Of a stretch of 64,000 nt of DNA, positions 53,077-62,437 are shown piece by piece. Origin of the DNA: Piscibacillus salipiscarius JCM 13188 (GTDB lineage Bacteria; Bacillota; Bacilli; Bacillales; Alkalibacillaceae); contig NZ_BBCD01000015.1 in NCBI RefSeq assembly GCF_001311865.1, positions 17,014 to 81,013 of the forward strand, in the 5' to 3' direction. Within the stretch, counting starts at the first letter, position 1. Each line of letters starts with the position of its first letter. The notes beneath the pieces were generated by a model. The model made no database searches, was not told the origin of the DNA, and saw only the letters and a list, made by a program, of their open reading frames with translations. The position numbers and the translations under genes are program-made.

Positions 53077-54177
53077 ATGTCATTAACTGCAGGAATAGTT
53101 GGTTTACCAAATGTGGGTAAATCAACGTTATTTAATGCGATTACGCAAGCTGGTGCTTTGTCAGCAAACTATCCATTCGCAACAATCGATCCGAATGTTG
53201 GGATTGTTGAAGTGCCAGATCATCGTCTTCAGACGTTAACGGAGATGGTAAATCCTAAGAAAACGGTGCCAACTTCGTTTGAGTTTACAGATATTGCAGG
53301 AATTGTAGAAGGTGCAAGTAAAGGTGAAGGCTTAGGAAACCAATTTTTATCTCATATCAGACAAGTTGATGCAATTTGTCACGTCGTTCGTTGCTTTGAG
53401 GATGAAAATATCACGCACGTGTCTGGTCATGTAGATCCTATTTCAGATATTGAGACGATCAACTTAGAATTAATTTTAGCCGACCTAGAGACCATTATGA
53501 AACGCTATGATAAAGTAGCGAAATTGGCTAAGCAGAAAGTGAAAGATGCTCAATATGAGTTTGAGATATTAGAGAAGTTGAAGGACGCTTTTGAAAATGA
53601 GAAGCCAGCACGCGCAATAGAATTTACAAAAGAACAAGAGAAATATGTAAAACAGCTACATCTACTAACAATAAAACCTATTTTATATGTTGCTAATGTT
53701 GGTGAGGATGAGTTATTAGATGTAGAAGATAATGAAAACGTTCAAAAAGTAAAAGAATATGCCGCGAACGAAGGGGCAGAAGTCATTGTTGTTTGCGCTA
53801 AAGTGGAATCAGAGATCGCCGAATTAGAAGGTGAAGAGAAAGAAGAATTTTTACAAGAGCTTGGCATTGAGGAATCAGGATTAGACCAATTGATTAAAGC
53901 TTCATATAATATGTTAGGTTTAGCAACTTACTTCACAGCTGGTGAGCAAGAGGTTAAAGCTTGGACATTTAGAAAAGGTATGACAGCTCCACAAGCAGCA
54001 GGGATTATTCACTCTGATTTTGAACGTGGGTTTATCCGTGCTGAAACGGTTTCTTATAATGATTTAGTAGAAGCAGGTTCGATGGCAAAAGCGAAGGATG
54101 CAGGTAATGTTCGCTTAGAAGGTAAAGAATACATCGTTCAAGATGGCGATGTTATTCACTTCCGTTTTAACGTGTAA
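53077..54177 (+). CDS. ychF: Ribosome-binding ATPase YchF
   Basis: Intact 366-residue OBG-family P-loop protein that prefers ATP. G1 GLPNVGKSTLFNAIT, G3 FTDIAGIVEGASKGEGLG, a coiled-coil arm (residues ~130-200) and a C-terminal TGS domain ending IVQDGDVIHFRFNV. It binds ribosomes and affects oxidative-stress responses in E. coli. It has GAAGGAG upstream. Confidence 0.97.
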   Translation: MSLTAGIVGLPNVGKSTLFNAITQAGALSANYPFATIDPNVGIVEVPDHRLQTLTEMVNPKKTVPTSFEFTDIAGIVEGASKGEGLGNQFLSHIRQVDAICHVVRCFEDENITHVSGHVDPISDIETINLELILADLETIMKRYDKVAKLAKQKVKDAQYEFEILEKLKDAFENEKPARAIEFTKEQEKYVKQLHLLTIKPILYVANVGEDELLDVEDNENVQKVKEYAANEGAEVIVVCAKVESEIAELEGEEKEEFLQELGIEESGLDQLIKASYNMLGLATYFTAGEQEVKAWTFRKGMTAPQAAGIIHSDFERGFIRAETVSYNDLVEAGSMAKAKDAGNVRLEGKEYIVQDGDVIHFRFNV

Positions 54178-54197
54178 CGATTGGGTCAAATTAATAG

Positions 54198-54226
54198 TTG
54201 TTTAATAAGTGTATATTTGATATAAT
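54198..54226 (+). promoter_or_regulatory. σA promoter of rpsF-ssb-rpsR
   Basis: TTGTTT, 17-bp spacer and TATAAT. The start point would be about 54233, giving an ~73-nt leader. Confidence 0.75.
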
Positions 54227-54235
54227 ACTTATTGT

Positions 54236-54292
54236 GAGTAATTAGATTTACTCCTTGCTCCATATCAAATATGGGGCCGCAAAGTCCAAGAG
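54236..54292 (+). ncRNA. Putative S6:S18 (rpsF) leader
   Basis: The leader forms a hairpin GAGTAA/TTACTC, then CTTGC...GCAAAG enclosing CCATAT/ATATGG, with the trinucleotide CCG bulged on the 3' side. A bulged CCG beside a hairpin is the hallmark of the S6:S18-binding autoregulatory leader. It lies directly before rpsF. Confidence 0.5.
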
Positions 54293-54305
54293 GAGGTGAA
54301 GACGG

Positions 54306-54596
54306 ATGACAAAATACGAAATTATGTATATCATCCGCCCAGATGTTGAGGAAGAAGCTCGTAAAGCTGAAGTTGAGCGTCTTCACAGCGTGTTAACTGA
54401 TAATGGCGCGGAGATTACAAATGTTGATGAAATGGGTCAACGTCGTCTTGCATATGAAATTAATGACTACCGTGATGGTTATTATGTTGTTGTTAATTTC
54501 GAAGGCGATTCTACTGCAGTTGATGAATTCGGTCGTACAGCGAAGTTCTCTGAAGACGTACTTCGTCACATGGCAATTCGCGAAGACGATCAATAA
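54306..54596 (+). CDS. rpsF: 30S ribosomal protein S6
   Basis: Intact 96-residue bS6. KYEIMYIIRPDVEEEARKA and GQRRLAYEINDYRDGYYVV are standard; it pairs with bS18 on the small-subunit platform. GAGGAGGTGAAG precedes ATG 54306. First gene of rpsF-ssb-rpsR. Confidence 0.98.
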   Translation: MTKYEIMYIIRPDVEEEARKAEVERLHSVLTDNGAEITNVDEMGQRRLAYEINDYRDGYYVVVNFEGDSTAVDEFGRTAKFSEDVLRHMAIREDDQ

Positions 54597-54608
54597 GGAG
54601 TGTTTGAT

Positions 54609-55099
54609 GTGTTAAACCGAGTTGTATTAGTTGGAAGATTAACCAAAGACCCTGATTTACGTTACACGCCAAATGGAGTAGCAGTTGCGAACTTTACTGT
54701 AGCTGTCAATCGACCTTTTTCTAACCAGCAAGGGAACCGTGAAGCAGACTTCATTAACTGTGTTATTTGGAGACGCCAAGCTGAAAACCTTGCGAACTAT
54801 ATGAAGAAAGGTAGTATGATTGGTGTTGACGGTCGTATTCAAACACGTAGTTTTGATGGGCAAGATGGGAAGCGTGTTTTTATCACTGAAGTGGTCGCTG
54901 AGAGCGTTCAGTTCTTAGAGTCGAAAGGATCATCTCAAGGTGGACAAAACATGCAAGGAAATCCAGCACCAAACACATCAAACCAAGGGTCACCAAATCA
55001 AAATCAAGGTGGATTCAATCAATCTCAACAAGATGATAACAATCCATTTGCTGAAAAGGTGAGCCGGTAGATATATCAGATGACGATCTACCATTTTAA
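54609..55099 (+). CDS. ssb: Single-stranded DNA-binding protein Ssb (frameshifted near end)
   Basis: OB-fold SSB of about 163 residues: [36 protein letters not shown] and a Q/N/G-rich linker. In the written frame it stops as NPFAEKVSR, without the acidic tip needed to recruit partner proteins. One more A in GAAAAGGTGAG (about 55055) gives [19 protein letters not shown] and a TAA at 55097-55099, restoring the canonical tail. I choose start GTG 54609, 8 nt after AAGGAG; the GTG at 54600 overlaps the ribosome site. Confidence 0.95.
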
Positions 55100-55112
55100 T
55101 CAATCATTGTAA

Positions 55113-55355
<243 letters not shown>

Positions 55356-55363
55356 TAAATACT

Positions 55364-55397
55364 AGGAGGCAATGCTTATAAGCGTTGCCTCTTTTTC
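55364..55397 (+). terminator. Intrinsic terminator after rpsR
   Basis: GAGGCAATGCTTATAAGCGTTGCCTC folds as a stem with one G-T pair and is followed by TTTTTC. It closes rpsF-ssb-rpsR. Confidence 0.9.
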
Positions 55398-55526
55398 ATT
55401 ATAAAAATCGGTATAAAACCATGGCTGTTTTCTTTTGCTTAAACATATGATTGAGCATAAAATGATGTAAAATAATAATATTAGGTAAGATAGATTAGTT
55501 TTAAAGTTAGAGGTGCACATATAATC

Positions 55527-56463
55527 ATGAATTCTTCCAACGCAACAAAGATGGCATCATGTATGGGGCAATATATTTAGTCTTATTATTGGTAGCTTTT
55601 TTGTACCAGTCTTAAGCATCTTCATCCTATTTACATTACCTATACCATTTTTAATTTATACTTATAAGCATGAGTTAAGTCATTCAGTCATCATGTTTGT
55701 GATCACGATGACGATTAGCTCAATCTTTCTGCTATATATATCACTTCCGCTCACTTTATTAATGGGGTTAGGCGGTAGTGCAATCGGATATGGATTGAAG
55801 CAAAAACGCAAGTCATATGAGACATTGGCATTAGGTACACTTGGTTATTCAGTCGGAATCGTACTGGTCTATGTTCTCAGCCAGTTTTTCTTTCAAGTCA
55901 ATTGGTCTCAAGAGATTCAAAATGCTATTGATGAAAGCTTGCAGACTTTTACTTCGTTCTACGACCAAGTCGGTGAGTTATCTGAAGAGGATTTAGAGCT
56001 ATACCGAGAACAGATGTATTTGATGATTTACAAAATACCATCTATGATTGTGATAGCGGGTTTAGCCTTTGCTTGGATTACCCAGTGGTTAGGTCATAAA
56101 ATCATTAATAAAATGGAAGGAGATAAGCTAAAATTTCCTCCATTTAGAGAATTTTCATTACCAGTATCATTGATTTGGTATTATTTTGCGGGAGTCATTC
56201 TGTTATTAATATTCCCATCACCAGAAGATTCAATGTTTTTAGTAGCGGATAATTTAACCACATTAGCTGGAGTATTATTAGCTTTACAAGGTTTATCTTT
56301 CATCTTTTTCTTAGTGCACGTTAAGAAATGGCCAAAAGTCGTACCTATGATTGTAGTCATTTTATTTATTATCCAGCCAATATTACTTCTTTATCCACTA
56401 AGAATATTAGGTATAATTGATTTAGGATTGCAACTAAGAGGTCGACTAACGAAGAAGAAATAA
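55527..56463 (+). CDS. yybS: YybS family membrane protein (DUF2232, frameshifted)
   Basis: About 312 residues with eight hydrophobic segments. GLGGSAIGYGLKQKRKSYE and the C-terminal ILLLYPLRILGIIDLGLQL are typical of DUF2232 proteins found upstream of gdpP in Firmicutes. The first few codons (ATG 55527, MNSS) are in another frame and join near 55540 to RNKDGIMYGAIYLVLLL. Function unknown; the fixed position before gdpP-rplI suggests a link to cell envelope or c-di-AMP physiology. Confidence 0.85.
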
Positions 56464-56492
56464 AGTCGATCGATTGGGAGATGAGTTCATTT

Positions 56493-58467
56493 ATGAATGA
56501 CGTTAAGGAATTAACGGAGAACAAAAGTATATGGCTCTTGTATGGTTTAGCCGGAGTCTTAACCATTATTGTGATTTATTATCAATGGTTAATTGGTTCG
56601 GTATTAGCTTTAGTTCTCGCTGTTTTAATGTATATTACTTATAGAACGGAAGCTTTAATTAAACAACGTACTGAAAATTATATTTCAACGTTGTCTTACA
56701 GAGTTAAAAAAGTTGGCGAGGAAGCCTTATTGGGCATGCCTTTTGGAATAATTCTCTTTAATGAAGAGTTTCAAATAGAGTGGGCTAACCCATTTATGAA
56801 TGATTATTTTGATAGTGAACGTTCATTAATTGGGGAAGATCTAAGTGATTTTTCAGAAGCCCTTGAATTAGCTGCTAAAGATGAAGAAGATGAGAAGTGG
56901 ATTACACTTGGTGAGCGTCGTTTTTCAAGCTATTATAAAAACTGAAGAGCGCTTGGTTTATTTATTCGACCGCACGGAACAAATTGAGTTAGAGACTCTA
57001 CATGATAACGAACGTACCATATTAGGAGTTATTTTCTTAGATAACTATGAAGAATTAACTCAGGCAATGGACGATACCTCAAAAAGTCATTTGAACTCAG
57101 AGGTTACGTCAATTTTAAATAATTGGTCGAATGATTATGGAATCTTTTTAAAACGGACGTCACAAGAGCGGTTTATCGCTGTCATGAATAAAGAGATTCT
57201 AACGCAGCTTGAGAAGACTAAATTTGAAATTTTAGATGAAGTAAGGGAACTGATTTCTGATCAGAATGTCCCGTTAACGTTAAGTATTGGTATTGGAAGA
57301 GGTACAACGGACTTGCCTGAACTAGGTGATTTAGCCCAGTCAAGTCTTGACTTAGCGTTAGGACGTGGAGGGGACCAGGTAGCGATAAAAGATGATACTG
57401 GTCGCGTTAAATTCTATGGTGGTAAAACGAACCCAATGGAAAAACGGACCCGAGTACGTGCTAGAGTTATTTCACATGCATTAAGAGAATTGGTGCGGGA
57501 AAGTGAAAAAGTTCTTATTATGGGTCACCAAACACCAGATATGGATTCGATCGGTTCATCGATTGGTATTTTAAAACTGGCTCAACAGAATGGAAAGAAA
57601 GGGTATGTTGTTTTTGACCCTGATGGAGTTAATACTGGTGTTCATCGATTAATGGATAAGATTGGTGAGCATGAATCTTTAAAAGATTGGTTTATCACTC
57701 CAGATGATTCATTAGATATCGTTACGAAAGATACCTTGATCGTGGTTGTTGATACGCATAAACCTTCCATGGTCATGGAAGAACGTTTGTTAAATAAAAC
57801 TGAGCATATTGTGGTGATTGATCATCATAGAAGGGGAGAAGAGTTCATTGAAGAACCGACCCTTGTTTATATGGAGCCTTATGCTTCATCGACAGCTGAA
57901 CTTGTAACTGAGCTATTAGAGTATCAAGATGGACCACTTAAATTAGATGTATTAGAAGCAACATCCTTATTAGCTGGAATTACAGTAGATACTAAATCAT
58001 TTACTTTAAGAACAGGGTCTCGTACATTTGATGCAGCATCCTATTTGCGTTCAAAAGGTGCAGATACTGTGTTGGTACAGAACTTATTAAAAGAAGATTT
58101 AGATGTCTATGTAAGACGTAGTGAGCTTGTAAAAAATGCGACAGTATATCGAGAAGGAATCGCGATCTCGAAAGGTTTACGGGATGAGAATTACGGCGCG
58201 ATTATTATTGCACAAGCTGCTGATACACTCCTTACCATGAGTAATGTAAAAGCATCATTTGTCATTGCTAAACGTCATGATGGTAAAATAGGTGTAAGCG
58301 CTCGTTCATTAGGCGAAATCAATGTACAAATCATTATGGAGAAAATGAACGGGGGCGGGCATTTAACCAATGCAGCTACACAGCTTGAAGATACCACCCT
58401 TGAACAAGTCGAAGAGCAACTTAGAGGGATCATTGAAGAGTACTTTGAAGGAGGGGACGAAGAATGA
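56493..58467 (+). CDS. gdpP: c-di-AMP phosphodiesterase GdpP (frameshifted)
   Basis: About 658 residues. Two N-terminal helices, a PAS domain (residues ~75-150), a degenerate GGDEF domain (GRGGDQVAIK) and the DHH-DHHA1 phosphodiesterase module with MGHQTPDMDSIGS, VVVDTHKPSMV, VIDHHRRGEE and the C-terminal GGGHLTNAAT. It hydrolyses c-di-AMP to pApA, lowering a signal tied to potassium and osmolyte balance. One break near 56938 falls in the PAS domain. The start ATG 56493 suits GGGAGATGAG better than ATG 56481. It overlaps rplI by ATGA. Confidence 0.95.
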
Positions 58468-58908
58468 AAGTAATTTTCACAAAAGATGTAAAAGGAAAAG
58501 GTAAAAAGGAGAAGTTAAAAACGTGTCAGAGGGTTATGCACGTAACTATCTTCTAAAAAATAATTTAGCCGTAGAAGCAACAAAAGGCAACTAAAACAGC
58601 TGGAAGGTCAAAAGCAAAAAGAGAAAGAAAAAGAACAGGAAATACTTAACGATGCTAAGATATTAAAAGACCAACTTGAAGATATGACAGTGGAACTTAC
58701 GGCGAAATCTGGTGATGGTGGACGATTATTTGGATCTGTCACCAGTAAACACATCGCTGATGACTTAAAGAAAAACCATAACATTAAAATTGATAAAAGA
58801 AAGATTGAACTGGACGATCCGATTCGTAATCTAGGCTATACAAATGTACCAGTAAAACTCCATCCAGATGTAACTGCAACGCTAAGAGTACATGTTAAAG
58901 AAGTCTAA
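58464..58908 (+). CDS. rplI: 50S ribosomal protein L9 (frameshifted)
   Basis: bL9 of about 149 residues. [15 protein letters not shown] start, then the N-terminal domain continues ([20 protein letters not shown]) in another frame, and the C-terminal domain [18 protein letters not shown] is in a third. Two indels, near 58508 and 58590, account for this; the second is in an A-rich stretch. A long connecting helix ([11 protein letters not shown]) lies between domains. Confidence 0.93.
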
Positions 58909-58941
58909 TTGGAATTGTTCCGCGTTAAAGGGGGAACCGAT

Positions 58942-60306
58942 GTGTCAGATATGATCGCACAGGACCGAACACCACCGCATAATATTGAAGCTGAACAATC
59001 TGTATTAGGCGCCATTTTTCTTGAACCTAGTGCTATTGTACAAGCTTCTGAAATATTAGAGTATGACGACTTTTATCGAGTTAGCCACCAGAGGATTTTT
59101 GAAGTGATGGTTCGGTTAACAGATAAAGGGGAGCCAATTGATCTAGTTACGGTCATGAATGAGTTAAGAGAACAAGAGCTGCTAGAAGAGGTAGGCGGGG
59201 TAACGTATTTAACTGAATTAGCTGAATCTGTTCCTACAGCAGCAAACTTAGAATATTACGCTAAAATTGTTGATGAGAAGTCAGTACTTCGCCAAATCAT
59301 TTCGACAGCAACAGGCATTGTGACTAAATCATTTGAAGAGAAAGATGATCTATCAGAACTGATTGATTATGCTGAGAAATCAATCTTAGATGTGTCTCAA
59401 CAAAAAGCATCAGGAAAGTTCCGTAATATTAAAGACGTTCTCATAAATGTTTATGATAATATCGAGCAGCTTCATCACCAAAGTGAAGAAGTAACTGGTG
59501 TACCAACAGGATTTAAAGATTTAGACCATATCACGTCTGGATTTCAGAGTAACGATTTAATTATTATCGCAGCAAGACCGTCTGTTGGTAAGACTGCATT
59601 CGCATTAAATATTGCGCAAAACGTGGCGATCCATGCACAAGAGAATTGTGCGATCTTCAGTTTGGAGATGGGCGCTGAACAGTTAGTCATGCGTATGTTA
59701 TGTGCTGAAGGCAATATTGATGCACAGAGACTAAGAACGGGAAGCCTGCAAGAGGAAGACTGGGGTAAATTAACCATGGCAATGGGTAGTTTATCTGACG
59801 CAGGAATTTATATTGATGATACACCTGGTGTTAAAGTAAGTGAAATTCGTTCAAAATGTCGCCGTCTTAAACAAGAATCAGGCTTAGGGATGGTATTAAT
59901 CGATTATCTACAATTAATCCAGGGAAGCGGATCTAGCCGTGAAAACAGACAGCAGGAAGTATCTGAAATTTCTCGTCAGCTAAAAGCATTGGCACGTGAA
60001 TTAGAAGTTCCAGTCATCGCGTTGTCACAGCTATCACGTGGTGTAGAACAAAGACAAGATAAACGACCAATTATGTCTGACATTCGTGAATCAGGAAGTA
60101 TTGAGCAGGATGCAGATATTATCGGGTTTTTATATCGTGATGATTATTATAATGATGATACAGAGAAAGAAAATATCATTGAAATTATTATTGCTAAGCA
60201 AAGAAATGGACCAATTGGAACTGTCGAATTAGCTTTTGTTAAAGAGTACAACAAGTTCGTCGATTTAGACCGAAAATATAATGAAGCGGATATTCCGCCT
60301 GCTTAG
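58942..60306 (+). CDS. dnaC: Replicative DNA helicase DnaC (DnaB homologue)
   Basis: Intact hexameric 5'-3' helicase, 454 residues from GTG 58942. PPHNIEAEQSVLGAIFLEP N-terminal domain, Walker A ARPSVGKTAFALNIA, Walker B LIDYLQLIQG and the arginine-finger region SDIRESGSIEQDADI followed by GFLYRDDYY. The frame is also open from a TTG at 58909, but AAAGGGGGAACCGAT before GTG 58942 and homologue length favour the later start. In Bacillus nomenclature this gene is dnaC. Confidence 0.96.
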   Translation: MSDMIAQDRTPPHNIEAEQSVLGAIFLEPSAIVQASEILEYDDFYRVSHQRIFEVMVRLTDKGEPIDLVTVMNELREQELLEEVGGVTYLTELAESVPTAANLEYYAKIVDEKSVLRQIISTATGIVTKSFEEKDDLSELIDYAEKSILDVSQQKASGKFRNIKDVLINVYDNIEQLHHQSEEVTGVPTGFKDLDHITSGFQSNDLIIIAARPSVGKTAFALNIAQNVAIHAQENCAIFSLEMGAEQLVMRMLCAEGNIDAQRLRTGSLQEEDWGKLTMAMGSLSDAGIYIDDTPGVKVSEIRSKCRRLKQESGLGMVLIDYLQLIQGSGSSRENRQQEVSEISRQLKALARELEVPVIALSQLSRGVEQRQDKRPIMSDIRESGSIEQDADIIGFLYRDDYYNDDTEKENIIEIIIAKQRNGPIGTVELAFVKEYNKFVDLDRKYNEADIPPA

Positions 60307-60311
60307 ATATT

Positions 60312-60357
60312 TAAGCTAACACCGATTGTGACTATAAAGTCATATCGGTGTTTTTTG
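60312..60357 (+). terminator. Intrinsic terminator after dnaC
   Basis: ACACCGATTGTGAC and GTCATATCGGTGT pair with one bulge around TATAAA, followed by T6. Confidence 0.85.
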
Positions 60358-60391
60358 TTTGATCATGAAAAACCTCTATTTAAGATGAATG

Positions 60392-60467
60392 AAAAAACGT
60401 ACAAAATACTAAAAATTTATATCAATGTTCGTCATTCATTGAATAAAAGTTAATTTGCTGATAAAAT
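60392..60467 (+). promoter_or_regulatory. purA promoter and PurBox-like pair
   Basis: TTGAAT (60439-60444), 17-bp spacer and TAAAAT (60462-60467) form a plausible σA promoter. Upstream, AATGTTCGTCATT (60424) matches the PurR PurBox core CGAACATT on the minus strand, and a weaker AAAACGTACAAAAT (60394) lies 32 bp away centre to centre in the opposite orientation, the spacing used by PurR in B. subtilis. Confidence 0.45.
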
Positions 60468-60511
60468 AACCTTTGGATTAAAGTTATTTCTTAATATTAG
60501 GAGGTCCTCAT

Positions 60512-61800
60512 ATGACAACGGCAGTAATAATTGGGACACAATGGGGCGACGAAGGTAAAGGTAAAATTACAGACTTTCTCGCTAGACAAGCCAATGTAGT
60601 AGCTCGGTATCAAGGTGGCGATAATGCTGGACATACTATTCAGTTTAAAGATCAAACGTATAAACTTCATCTGATTCCATCAGGTATATTTAATCCAAAT
60701 AAAGTGTGCATCTTAGGAAATGGTATGGTCATTAATCCTAAGAAATTACTAGAGGAGATGAATTATGTTAAAGAAAGTGGCATGCCTGTTGAGCAATTAA
60801 AGATTAGTAGTAGAGCACATGTCATTATGCCATATCATATGGAACTAGATCGCCTTCAAGAAGAAGCCAAAGGTAAAGAAAGACAGATTGGTACTACTAA
60901 AAAGGAATTGGACCAGCCTATTCTGATAAAATCAATCGAATGGGCATTCGAATGGCTGATTTATTAGAGCCAGATACGTTAGAAGGAAAAATCAAGTATC
61001 AAGTTGAAGAGAAAAATATTTGGTTTGAAAAAGTTTACAATCATACGCCAGTAAATGTTGAAGCTGTTTTAAATGAATATTTAACATATGGGGAAGCTCT
61101 TAAGTCATATATTGTGGAAACTTCTATCGAATTAGAAAAATCAATAGAAAGAGGGAACCACGTTTATTTGAAGGGGCTCAAGGGGTGATGTTAGATATTG
61201 ATCAAGGAACGTATCCTTATGTTACATCATCTAACACATCTGCAGCTGGTGTAGCTACAGGAAGTGGGGTAGGGCCAAATCAAGTTCATAAAGTTGTTGG
61301 AGTGTCAAAAGCTTACACGACTAGAGTTGGGGATGGACCGTTTCCAACAGAGTTACATGATGAAGTAGGAGAACAAATTAGAAGAGTTGGCCATGAATAT
61401 GGTACAACCACAGGCCGAGCTAGGCGTGTTGGGTGGTTTGATACAGTTGTGGTTAATCATGCTAAACGAGTGAGTGGTTTAACTGATTTATCATTAAATT
61501 GTCTAGATGTGTTAAGTGGATTAGACCAAGTCAAAATCTGTGTGGGTTACGAGCTAAATGGAGAGATGATTCAATATTACCCTGCAAGCTCTAAAGAATT
61601 AAAAAAATTGCAAGCCAGTATATGAAGAGTTACCTGGATGGAGTGAAGACATAACTCACGTCAGAAGGTTTGATGAATTACCTGAAAACGCCCAAAAATA
61701 CCTCAGACGTATTGAGGAGTTAATCGGGGTTCAAATTTCAATCTTTTCAGTAGGTCCAGATCGCGAACAAACAATTGTACAGAAAGAAATTTATAACTAA
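60512..61800 (+). CDS. purA: Adenylosuccinate synthetase PurA (frameshifted)
   Basis: About 429 residues; makes adenylosuccinate from IMP, Asp and [22 protein letters not shown] has the catalytic Asp and P-loop; [11 protein letters not shown] the catalytic His; [19 protein letters not shown] and [12 protein letters not shown] follow. Three indels break it: near 60902 (ACTAAAAAGG needs one more A to read [13 protein letters not shown]), about 61160 and about 61612. The C-terminus runs to TAA 61800 ([17 protein letters not shown]). GGAGGTCC precedes the ATG. Confidence 0.96.
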
Positions 61801-61813
61801 ATAACAATTACAA

Positions 61814-61846
61814 GCTAGGCACGTAAACGACCTTACGTGCCTAATG
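61814..61846 (+). terminator. Hairpin after purA
   Basis: TAGGCACGTAA and TTACGTGCCTA form a perfect 11-bp stem with a 6-nt loop shortly past the purA stop. The T-run is poor, so termination efficiency is uncertain. Confidence 0.65.
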
Positions 61847-61953
61847 TCATAATTATATGAAAAATGAAACTTTAAGTTTTTTATAGAAATAATTAAAAGA
61901 AGCTTGTCAAATTGTTTATTACTGTGATAATATTAACGCTGTCCGCATCAATT

Positions 61954-62030
61954 GGTCCGGTAGTTCAGCTGGTTAGAATGCCTGCCTGTCACGCAGGAGG
62001 TCGCGGGTTCGAGTCCCGTCCGGACCGCCA
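61954..62030 (+). tRNA. tRNA-Asp (GUC)
   Basis: Acceptor GGTCCGG/CCGGACC, discriminator G with encoded CCA, anticodon loop CTGTCAC with anticodon GTC, and T-arm GCGGGTTCGAGTCCCGT. A 77-nt standard cloverleaf. Confidence 0.97.
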
Positions 62031-62056
62031 TTTAAGTAAAGCAATCTAATATTCAC

Positions 62057-62132
<76 letters not shown>

Positions 62133-62137
62133 CTAAT

Positions 62138-62166
62138 AAGCACAGACGATCTGTGTTTTTTCTTTT
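62138..62166 (+). terminator. Terminator after tRNA-Phe
   Basis: GCACAGA and TCTGTGT pair around CGA, followed by T6 and CTTTT. Confidence 0.85.
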
Positions 62167-62189
62167 ATATAACAGATTTAAATTTTTAC

Positions 62190-62320
62190 TTTACAGGTAT
62201 ATTACAGAAGTTGCAATTATTCAGAATATTACTATTTAAACAGTGTCATTTTACACTATAAGTTTCAATTTAAACAGAGTAATTTCAAATATTTTCTAGA
62301 TTCTATACAAGTTGTTTACA
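62190..62320 (-). promoter_or_regulatory. Two WalR-box-like direct repeats
   Basis: On the minus strand TGTAAT-N5-TGTAAA (62206-62190) fits the WalR consensus TGTWAH-N5-TGTWAH exactly. A second, TGTAAA-N5-TGTATA (62320-62304), fits at all but one position. Both lie in the AT-rich gap of about 270 bp before the M23 endopeptidase gene. A weak σA promoter (TTTACA, 17 bp, TAATTT) overlaps the second on the plus strand. Apart from this I see nothing in the gap. Confidence 0.45.
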
Positions 62321-62437
62321 ATATGCTACTAAAGGTTTAATTTAATATTTTCCTTATGGTAGATTATATATGTGTATACGAGATGTATTAAGAAAGTTTC
62401 AAGAGTAGATATAAGTCGTTTTTTGGAGGAAATGGTC

